This document shows, piece by piece, positions 46,401 to 56,100 of a DNA stretch of 64,000 bases. Below the pieces are notes generated by a model. That model was given only the letters and a program-made list of their open reading frames with translations, did not search any database and was not told the DNA's origin. The stretch lies in contig NC_091973.1 in assembly GCF_036711975.1 (NCBI RefSeq), positions 1,798,001 to 1,862,000 of the forward strand, read 5' to 3'. Position numbers and translations under genes: made by a program. Position 1 is the stretch's first letter; each line of letters opens with the position of its first letter. Origin of the DNA: Onthophagus taurus (Eukaryota > Arthropoda > Insecta > Coleoptera > Scarabaeidae).

Positions 46401-47632
46401 TTGATACCGATTTAGTGTGCAACTAAATTGATTCTTTTGATGATGTTATATATATTTTATTTTTGCAGCAATTGGATCATTTAAAGACTGCAACAATGAT
46501 ACAAATGGAAAATAGTTGAAAAGAAGATAGAAATGGGTTATCTTAAACGATTAAAAATGTTATCATAAATCCTGATGATGGGTGAAAAACAACCGAAACA
46601 TGTAGAGTAAAAATAAAATAAAAAAATTCATTAGAAGTAAATATGTAAATAATATAATTAATAAATATGAGAGAATTAAGAAGATAACTGAAATCAAAGT
46701 AGATATAATTGTAAAGTAGTAAAAAAAATGGAGAGATAAAAGCACCTTTTGGACGTAGTATTCCGTCGAAGGACTTAATTCGAGCAAGACGAACAGCCCA
46801 ATAAATAAGGACGGATACATCTTAAAAACAGAACACCCGACACAATACGCGAAGGCTCAGTAGCCAGTCGCCGGTATGAGAAATCACTCAAACCAGTCCC
46901 GAATGAAAAACCCTCAGTCGGTTTTTACGAATAGGTTTTTAGACCATACGAAACTCGTTATGGTCAACAACTATTCATGTTTTTACCCCCGGATTTTTGG
47001 TTGCCCGCCGCGGACGCAGCAAAAAAAAACGACAACGACGACGTCGAAGACGACGGATACCATCCGAGGCTGTACCAATGTTGTTCCATCGAAGTTAATT
47101 CGTTGGAAACTAATACTATATTATACTGCCCATGGTTAAAAAATGCAGACATTTTTTGGATTTTCCTTCCCGCCCGAACACCTTTTAAAATTAGACGTCG
47201 TTGTTGAACAGCGAAATACGAGAGAGAGAAAAAAAGGCAACAATAAAAAGGCGGCCTTACGAAACGGGGCAAAAACGACTAACTAAACTTTCTTGTTACA
47301 CTTCAATTCGACGTTTTTTCTATCTGGCCAATTTACTTTTTTGCGAAGAATTTTCGAAATTTATTGCACAACTTCTGGACTTATAAGTAATAAATAAATC
47401 TATAAGTAACAAATGAAGTCTATTTACCGGTATTATTATGATTTTTACTCGTTATTTTCTTAGGTATCGACGGCGAAGCTGAATTACGTTGTAAAGGGTT
47501 GTTTGCACCCGCACAAATCGAAGGGGAAGAAGCCACGATTTTCGGAGAGTTTCTCAATCCAGATCCACATCCCGAAATCGATCCAGATCCTGAACGTATC
47601 TCTTCGTTTAAACTTCCGTTGCTCCCTTCCAT
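31445..47632 (-). CDS. nab: NGFI-A-binding protein homologue (about 499 aa)
   Basis: Exons: 47449-47632, 32726-33339, 32422-32669, 32238-32364, 31685-31834 and 31445-31621 (1,500 nt). NAB conserved domain 1 starts exon 2: [20 protein letters not shown], then [20 protein letters not shown] and [22 protein letters not shown] conserved domain 2 is in exon 3-4: [36 protein letters not shown]. Nab proteins are nuclear cofactors that bind EGR-type zinc-finger factors through domain 1 and repress through domain 2. In Drosophila nab acts in wing and neural development. Exon 1 ([15 protein letters not shown]...) is Gly/Ser-rich. It is joined by frame: donors at 47448 and 47427 both fit, giving 499 or 506 aa. 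The donor of exon 4 (GTCAGC) is weak. Intron 1 spans about 14 kb of transposons and satellite. Exons 2-6 are certain; exon 1 is likely. Confidence 0.88.
33910..35953. mobile_element. piggyBac-like non-autonomous element
   Basis: Both ends are TTAA followed or preceded by CCCTTTGTGTCCC (left) and its complement GGGACACAAAGGG (right). A TTAA target and a CCCTTTG-type end are hallmarks of the piggyBac superfamily. There is no transposase; the inside is mostly a tandem repeat. Removing the element and one TTAA rejoins the hAT transposase frame (EYPKLF to the C-terminal helix region), so it inserted after the hAT element arrived. Confidence 0.85.
34190..35830. repeat. 190-bp tandem repeat inside the piggyBac-like element (about 8.5 copies)
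   Basis: The landmark AATTATTATACATC recurs at 34371, 34560, 34750, 34939, 35129, 35319 and 35509, spacing 189-190 bp. A diverged copy follows near 35699. Central copies are almost identical. Outer copies are more diverged, as in arrays that expand from the middle. Confidence 0.93.
36837..39157 (+). mobile_element. Mariner-type element with terminal inverted repeats of about 535 bp
   Basis: Ends CAGGGTGTCCCAATTTCGAT (36837) and its complement (to 39157), flanked by TA. The inverted repeats extend to about 37371 on the left and from about 38630 on the right, much longer than usual for mariner. Between them is a decayed plus-strand transposase: remnants read [22 protein letters not shown] and [17 protein letters not shown]. 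The last is the typical region around the second catalytic Asp. Many stops and deletions are present. It lies inside the hAT transposase between CTG and the ACAGG of the same motif. A MITE sits within it. Confidence 0.88.
38158..38538. mobile_element. Small MITE (381 bp) inside the mariner-type element
   Basis: Inverted ends GGGCACGTTCAGC (38158) and GCTGAACGTGCCC (to 38538), continuing imperfectly inward (GGTGTGAACTGTTAA against TTGTCAACAGGTG-like sequence). The flanks are AAT on both sides, a 3-bp duplication as produced by PIF/Harbinger elements. It carries no coding sequence. Confidence 0.75.
40505..42340. other. nab intron 1, unique part with CpG-rich segments
   Basis: No coding sequence recognised. 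Segments at about 40980-41250 and 41930-42300 are richer in G+C and CpG than the rest of the intron. This could mark an alternative nab promoter or an enhancer. The flanking transposon and satellite stop short of it. Confidence 0.4.
42340..46420. repeat. Higher-order satellite: three subunits, 520-bp period (about 7.5 copies)
   Basis: The landmark TAAGAAATCG (or TGAGAAATCG) occurs at 42521, 43041, 43561, 44082, 44602, 45124, 45644 and 46164, spacing 520-522 bp. Within each period three diverged subunits of about 165-180 bp follow each other. Their signatures are ATCTTAAAAACGAATTGAG, ATCTCAAGAACGGGATGTG and ATCTTAAGAACGAATTAAG, each followed by TAATGA..AAA and a TTTCTTATT..TATAAA segment. Long-period units are much more alike than the subunits are among themselves, which is the definition of a higher-order repeat. 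The array lies in nab intron 1. Confidence 0.95.
46740..47250. promoter_or_regulatory. CpG-rich segment just downstream of nab exon 1
   Basis: About 500 bp inside nab intron 1 near its donor, rich in CpG (for example CGACGACGTCGAAGACGACG) compared with the AT-rich neighbours. Overlapping frames on both strands are open, but none looks like a protein. An intronic enhancer or promoter-proximal element is the simplest reading. Confidence 0.4.
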
Positions 47633-50129
47633 TTATTTAAAACACTAATTTAAAAAAGAAAACAGAACTCACTTAAAACCTTTCTTTTTAATTATATTAA
47701 TTAAAATAACTGTTTTGTTTCCGAGACGATACTGATTTTTTCGATATTATTATATTTATTAATTCCGCGCGTTTTAGGTTTTTAGTGATATATAAACAAT
47801 TTGTTCGTTATACACGTTTAAATAGCGAAATCAATTCAAGTTTTACTAAAATACAACGTCTCGCTGTGACGAGCGTTTTGTTTTTCCCCCGAGTTCACAG
47901 CACGAGTTACGCTACCCCACTTACGGGGCTAACCCCCACCAACATACAACTCGCAATGCGCTCACTGGGTCAACCCACTTTTCCTGCTATATCTACTATA
48001 ATACCCTTCCATACTACTGATTAAAAAGAAAGAAACACTAGAAGTACTTATTTATATATGTATGTATTATATTTAACCACTTTTTGTTTAATTAAAAAAA
48101 ATTTCAAACTAACACTACTATTGTTTTTATACTTTTTATGTATTCCATATAAAAAATTAAATGAATGAGGACTTTTTTTAAACTTTCAACTTTTTTTCGT
48201 CAAATAGTTATATTAAATAATATCAAATTTATATACAGGGTGAGTTAGAGAGATGTAAAAGCGACATTTTTTCCAATTTTGCCTTGAAATTAAGTCAGAT
48301 AATAGTTTAAGCCAGTAGGTAGATACAGCGTGTTCATAAAGCTTAGTTACTTTTGATGTTTTTCAAATAGCTTTGACTTAAGTTTTTTAAATGGAACACC
48401 CTGTATATTGTATGCTAGTTGAATTACTCATAAAGTTCCCTTTAATTAATGATAAGTATGTCATATGTCTAACTTTAATAGTTTTCCTAAAATGTGTAAT
48501 AAAATGTCATTATTGTACTTAAGAAAGTGACAATGTAATATATTCTGTCCTTTTTTTGTCACTTTTTTTTGTTTATCTGTCATTTGAAAATAAGTAATAT
48601 TATATTAAAATACATTAAAAAAAAAACTTCATTACTTAACAATTACTAAACGTTGCTCAACAAGTAGGTATTAATTTAATTAATATTTAGAAGTTGTTCA
48701 AAATGCCGCCCATTTTCTCTTCTTCAAGTATTAATGCGCTGTATAAAAGATCTTGAGGTATTTCTTAACATGTGCATCTTATTTTCTCAAAAGCCGTGAA
48801 ATATATGGCAGAACAATTTCATATTTTATTACTTACATCTTTTTAAATCTCATAAGTACCAAGTCGCATTAAAATCTGGTATATGGCAGCAAAATTAATT
48901 TACATTATAAAATATTAATCAAATAATAAAAGGAAGAACAAAAAGAAACTGATAAAAATAGACAGAATATAATATTAAGTACAATAACGCATATTTTATT
49001 ACACATTATTCTTTAAATTCTAAATATCAGGAAAACTACTAAAGTTAGATATATGACATATTTATCATTAATTAAAGGTAACTTTATAGGCAATTCAACC
49101 AGCATACAATATATAGCAATTTGAAAAACATTAAAAGTAACTAAGCTTTATGAACACGCTGTATAGCGTATCTAATATCTTTGGATACTATCATTTATTT
49201 ATCTACTGGCTTTGACTATTATCTGACATAGTTTCAAGGCAAATTTACGTTATTAAATTTATGTTAATATTTTATGTTCTATAAATCGTTGTGGCACAGT
49301 GTACTCTTCGTTTAGGAGAAGAATCATATTTTATGAGAGATATATTCAAACAATGCTTTTAATCGCTATTGTGGATTCTTGTATCTTGAGTAGAAAGTCA
49401 AACCCAACCCAATCCTGTTTTTTTTTAAATCCTTCTTTTTCGTCACGTTTAAGATATTTCCCCATTTTTAGCTCAACCCAGATACATAGTTTATCAGAAT
49501 TTAGAAATAAAAGTTATCAACTATGTAGTAGTACTCAAAACATAAGGGTTCAAATCTTATTTTAAATCAGTTTTTAGTCTTCTCTTTTAATATGGTCTTT
49601 TGCACCCCTTATTGCACCCCTCTTTAAGTCTTTAAAGCGATCACACCCCTCGAAAACATCCCAACGTTGCCAAATATCCCTCCCCAATTCTGTGTCACCC
49701 ATTTATTTGAATGAAGTAGTGCGTACTCTCACTTTATAGATGGAGTCTCCTAAAAATCCCTGTAAAGCAATTAGTATCTCTATTGCCCACTAGATAGTGT
49801 TATTTTATAACTTCATCAATTAATAATAATTTTATATATTTCTTGTAATTACGATTAATTTTAAAATACTTTTTAATGTTATTAATTATAATTTATATAG
49901 CATTAAATGTATCATGACATTCCTAAAGGATAATGTGTTGCCTATACGCAAGGATTGTAAACCAGATGTCTAATAATTCAATACAGTGTAAAGTTTGTGT
50001 TTTGGAGTAAAATGGAGTCCGGGCAGAGTGCGAATCGGCGCGGATTGTACTTTTTTTGAACAGGTGTAAACAACGAAAATAGCGCGACATGAATGAAAGA
50101 AGGGTCACTTTTGCAACGAGAATGCCATA
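47633..50129. other. Region between the divergent nab and kon genes
   Basis: Start codons of nab (-) and kon (+) are 2.5 kb apart. 47830-48010 is moderately CpG-rich and could hold the nab promoter. 49560-50129 should hold the kon promoter and 5' UTR. The middle is occupied by a foldback element. Short frames here show no protein-like features. Confidence 0.5.
48270..49255. mobile_element. Foldback element of about 1 kb
   Basis: Left arm: TTTTGCCTTGAAATTAAGTC through GCGTGTTCATAAAGCTTAG to about 48620. Right arm, in reverse complement: from about 48950 to 49255 with the same blocks, including CATAAAGCTTAGTTAC, AAACTACTAAAGTTAGA and GGCAATTCAACC. The right arm has about 45 extra bases near its end. 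A loop of about 300 bp has no convincing gene. TACAGGGTG at 48234 resembles a mariner-type end, but no matching right end was found. Confidence 0.7.
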
Positions 50130-53100
50130 ATGGGACGTGTTTCTCTAATTTTGTGTTTCGTCTATTGCATATTCCAGCCTTTGTGCTCAACCCTAGATCA
50201 AGGTACGTTTTTTCCAAAAGCCTCGCCTTTATTCGCCCCGGTGTTTATTTATAGTAACCCTTGCAGCGTCGTTTTACGGCAACAGCTACATTTCAATACC
50301 CCTCAAAGAGGCCAAGAGCACAACAACAATTCATTTCAAATTCAAAACTAGACTCTCGGACGCATTATTACTGTTCGCCACAGGCTCCAACGATCATTGC
50401 ACGATCACTCTTGAAAATGGAAAGCTAAAAGTCAGCATTGATCTTGGTGGGGGCGAAGCTGAACTTTTATCGCATGCTGCATTAAATGACTTCAAATGGC
50501 ATGATGTTAATATCGATAGAAGAGATGCTAATATTAGTATGAATGTTGATAAATTTGCTACTGTTAGTAAAAATATACCTGGAAGATTTTTTGAATTAAA
50601 TATTAATTCTGGATTATTTGTTGGAGGGAAAGGAAATGATTCTGATACATTTTTTGGACATTATAATAATTTTAGAGGATGTCTCGAGCAGGTACTTATT
50701 ACTTTACAATTTTATCTTAATATTAAATAATGGATATTTTCAATAATAACATTGTGCTGCAAACTTTTTTTTTGTGTACAGTAGATCAGTTGAGTATTTT
50801 AACATCGCTATTTTTAAGAAAATTTTAAAATATTATTTAGCAGTTGGGTTGGGTTGGGTTATTTAGCAGTTGGACCAACTTGCAAGTATTTGCTGAAATT
50901 GCTGTTCATCGGATTCCATTGGAATTTGTATTTCAAAATGGTCCAAATGATATTGGAAAAAATGGACTTTTCCATCGCCAATTTGCAGATTGATGTGATG
51001 TACACCTAGATTAATTAGTAACAGCTTTAAGGCTGTCCCAGGCTGATTTGATAAAAGAGCTTCCTCAAACTCCTCAAAAATAAATTTATTTATTTATTTA
51101 ATTTGCCCAAAAAGAAATATACATATAAAGTATATACATATCATATATATATATATATAGGGTACAGCATAGCTGATTACTAGAAAACTAGAAAACTAGA
51201 AAACCAAAAATAAATACATATATATCAAAGTAATAACCAACAAAATAGAAATAAAAATAATTATAAATAAAAATAATTAAACTTAACATTTTGATTCTTG
51301 TTCCTCAAGAAGCCTGCGCTTCAAGGTGCATTTAAAAGATCTATTAGATTTCAACTGAAAAACATCTGAAAAGCAATTATAAATTGTAGGTGCTCTGTAC
51401 GCAAAGCTACCACAAAATTTAGCAGATTTATGTTTGGGAATCGTCAACAACTTCGTTTGTCTTAGATTAACATTATGTATTTGCGATCTTGGTACTAAGA
51501 TACAATATAAATAATAAGGCAATTTGTAAAATATTACATTGTATAACATAACAGCTAGCAAGAGTGTACATCTAGGTTCCATTTTTAAGATAGAATATCT
51601 TATGTAATAGGGGTAACATGTTCTCTACGATCAATCGAGTATGAAAACCTAAGTCCGCTGTTCTGAAGTATTTGAATACGATTTTTTAAAGTAGCTGATA
51701 GAAAATTGTAGTAAACGTTACTACAGTAATCAAGTTGACTTAGAATTAAGGAGTTAACAAGTCTCCATTTCAATTGTGACAACAATGACTTAAATTTATA
51801 TAACGATTTTAACTTATAGTAGCACACACCAATTTTCTTATTTACATGTTCCGCAAAATTAAGATTACTGTCGACAGTAAGACCTAAGTTGTTGGTCGAT
51901 TCAGAGAACGCTAAGACAGTTCCATTGAGGTGTATAGGAACCGATAAATTATCGATTGCTCTTCTGCGAATGTTGGCCGACCCGACACACATACATATAG
52001 TTTTTCACAAATATTCTTTAAATCAGAGTTAAGCAAGCGCACCGTGTCATCAACACTGATAATATCACAAGAGATGTAAATCTGCGCATCATCCGCGTAT
52101 TGATGAACCGAACAGCTCGTCACTACATTTGGCATGTCTGCCGTAAATAAGTTGAATAATATAGGACCCAAAACACTTCCCTGTGGAACACCTTGCTTGA
52201 CTAGGATACCGCTAGATATATTACCATTAATCTTTGTATGTTGAGATCTATTCACAAGATATGACTGGAACCAATGTAAATGCTTGGCTATTAGAAGCTG
52301 ATGATTGATGATATCAAAAGCCTTACTAAAGTCCAGGAATACAACGAAGGTAACTCTTGAGGCATCAATGGCACAGCACCAATCGTTCACAATTTTAGTT
52401 AACGCGGTCGTTGTGCTATACTTCTCCCGCAATCCAGATTGGCATCGTGGGAGTAAATTAGTATGATTCAGGTGATGTACTAGCTGTGAAGCAACAATCT
52501 TCTCTAATATTTTAGATAAGATAGGTAACACACTAATCGGTCGTAGGTCTCCTAGTGACGTAGCATGGCTCACTTTAGGTAGAGGTGTTACTAGAGCAAT
52601 CTTCCATTGTTTCGGATAAACTCCGTATATTAGTGAGAAGTTCATTATGTGGGTGATTTCTTGGAGGCAGTACTCCAATACAAGTTTTATCATTTTCAGA
52701 TCGATTGCTTGATTAAATATTTTATGAGCATAAAATAAAATACTAATTTGATTTTAACCAACCTTCTTTTATTTTAGCTTTTCATAGTGGTAAACATGAC
52801 ACTACCACTAAAAGGTTGATCTCTTCACCTTATATCAAGGTGCTAAATATCAATCCTATGTCCAGCAGCAGTGAGACACCTGAGTAAAAAAAAACAACTC
52901 ATCCACTGTACAAAAACCTTGCAGTACAGTGTAATTTATTTTGATTAATTAATAACTTTGTATATTTTTTATTGAAATTAGGTGATGTATAATGGTCTGC
53001 AAGTATTAGATAGAGTAAGACATAGACAATCCCAAGCGACCGTCCAAGGTGTGACGTGGAACTGTTCATCAGAATTTGAAGTAGACGCAAATAAACCGAT

Positions 53101-56100
53101 AAGTTTTGTAAACGACGATGCCTTCATGGTTTTCCCTCGTTCGGTGGAAAAGTCATTAAAGCTCCAGTTTGAAATAAAAACGATCCTAGAGCGAAGTTTG
53201 GTCTTTTATAATACAGGTCAAAAAGCGAGATCGGATCACTTCGCCATCGAGCTGGACGAGGGTAAAATCAAAGTGATATTAAAATCTAACGGTACGATCG
53301 TAGAAAACTGTAATAGCGTTTACGTTTCGGATGGGAAATGGCACACAGTTTCCGTTCGCTTGACAACGACAACTATCGATCTGAGTGTCAGTTCAAATTT
53401 AACAAAATTTGATATACCACGTGGCGAATTTGAGTTTGATAAACACTTTTTCGATAAACTATTTTATGTTGGGGGATTGGAAAATAGTAAAAAGTCGCGT
53501 GCCAATTCCAAAGGGCTCAAAACTGTCAATAATACTTTTAAGGGTTGCCTCAAACATATTGCCTTTTCTGAATACAAAATTGGGTTACCGGACGTACTCG
53601 TTTCTTCTGGTTTACACACCGGGTGCGTGTGGGAGTACAAATGCGTTCATAAATCTTGTACGGGAAAAAGTGTTTGCGTGCAAGATGGTTTGGATGGTTT
53701 TAAATGCGTTTGCGACCGGAAAGACTGCAAAATATCCGGCGAAAGCATTTATACAAAACCTAATTCCGCCGATAAACTCGAATTATTATCAATTGAACCA
53801 TTAGAAGTACTTGAAGGTAATAACACTTTAGTTACCACGCAAAATTTACACGTCACACTTGATTATGAAAAATATGGCATTCAAGAAAAAGGTATTAAAT
53901 TCCAAATTCTTCAGTCACCTTTATACGGAACGATAACGAATAATGCTTGGCTAGAAGATGTGAAATTATTTACGCTCTCCGACGTAGCAAAAGATAAAGT
54001 ACATTATTTACATGATGGATCTGAAGATCGAAAAGATTTTATCGTTATGGAAGTACAATTTACGGCCGATAAGTTTTTGTTACCCTCCTATTTACAAGGA
54101 TCCTTTAAATTCACGTTAAACGTGAATGTTATACCAACAAATGATCCACCTGTTTTAAACATACCGGCTACTTCCGTTTTGAGAATAGCACAGGTAAATT
54201 AGCGCATGTTAAATTTGGAATGCTCCTTCATCTGCTAACGGAATGATTTTTAGTGGAATGTTTCGTTTTCTTTAACCCTCAGATTTTTATTTTTGTTTAT
54301 TTTTAAAGATACTTTAAAGAGTTGTTGCTAACCATCCCTAGCACGTGAGCGTTTTTTATACAAAAATTAAGGTAAGTTGTACCCCTAATTTTTTTTAATT
54401 TATATCAAAAGAACATCTATAATGAGTGAGGATCAAGAAAATAATTTAAATAAAATAAATATACTCAGTATAGATGTTTATTATTATTAAGATTAATTTT
54501 TTAACTCAAAGTATGTTAACATGATAATTAGAGATTATTAAGAAAGTAGTTGTATTAGCTCTGGAAACTAAATATGCTATGATTAAGCATCAAAGATATC
54601 ATTTTAGTGTAGAGCAGGGTTTTCCAAAAAGGGGGACCCCCTCTTAGGGGTTTCTTATTGTTCGTGATATAAAAAATAATCTCGGCCGACTTCGAAGACG
54701 TCGGCCGCTCCAAGTATCATGAAGAATACTTAAGGCTCCTTAACCGAGTCTGTCACCGTAGATTTCGAATTACTTCCTTATTTATTAATGGATTGGATTA
54801 ATTTATCATTTGTCATGTTTCTACAATAGTTATGAATCCGGGACAAGAACAGAAAATGAAATTTGAAAAAAAATATTGCTTTATTTTTGAAAATAGTAAG
54901 ATTTTTACGATTTTTCTTCTTGGCCCGGATGTAAAACAATAAAATAGAAACATTATTCCTGTAGCACTTTTACGAAATATTAATAATAAACCAGTAATTA
55001 GTAATTTACGGTTTTACATTAAATTTTAATATTTTGGAATATATTTTACTTCCCGGATCTCACGAGCGATGATTGGTTAATGAAAAAAACATGTGGGCTG
55101 GCTATGTGAATCTCTGGCGAGTGGTTTGTAACGTAAAAAAACCGCAGACATAGATAAAAAACAAGTTTGTAGACATAGTTCTTGTCTACCGACTGCATAC
55201 TATGAAAGGGGAGGAAGCTTACTTTTTCTGATATCGTGCTATAGAATGTTCTGATTATCGATTTGCGCGTAAATACGAACCTAAAGTGTATTTTTATATT
55301 ATTATTATTTTATATAAATACAGGATGATTCTCAACCTATACGCATAAACTTGGTGATTTACTACTCACGACGAATAATGACTAATAGGCAAAAAAATTT
55401 GTAGTAAAAGATTTTTTGTTTCATAGATATCCGTGATATTAACTATCAAGAATACATAGAACATTTTAAAATAACATCACAGCAAGTGTTCGAAGTGATT
55501 TCCCATATTTTCTATCAATTGGCCTCCCGGAATCCACGATCTCCCATTAGCGCGGTCTAAACCAGGGTGTTGGCGAAATGTCTGGGCAGCAGCATGTAAA
55601 TGATTTTGCAATATTGGCTCAGTATTAACTTCCGTTACGTACACTTTGCTTTTTAAGTGACCCGACAAGTAAAAATCAAGAGGGTTGAGGCTGGGCGATC
55701 ACGGTAGCCAGGTCATTGGACCATCTCGACCTATTCATTTTCCAGGAAACACATTATTTAGATTTAGAGAAACTAAAAAACTTTTACTAATAATGAATAA
55801 ATCCTCGAGTTTATGTGTATAGGTTGAGAATCACCCTGTATACTTTCAAGTAACACTAGGGAAGTTCCATACGGCGATTTTCTTGAAACTTGACATACAA
55901 GTAGGGTATGGAAAAATATTCGACACGTGTATTGTCATTTCTGCCCGATCGCCGTTTTAAGGGTAGAAATCACCCTTTCCGATTTTAGAGATATGTTTGA
56001 TTATTTTACGAATTATTTTTACGATTGTTGAGAAATTATGTCACTACTATCCGTGCAAAAAGTCAAGGCCCCTCACTTTAGAGATCGATATCTTCGTAAC

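Noticed and set aside
46563-46820. Hydrophobic minus-strand frame of 85 codons
   Set aside because: Built from poly-T-rich sequence next to the satellite; no family resemblance.
50839-50862. Telomere-like GGTTGGGTTGGGTT
   Set aside because: Only about three imperfect units of a TTGGG type, not the TTAGG insect repeat; no array.
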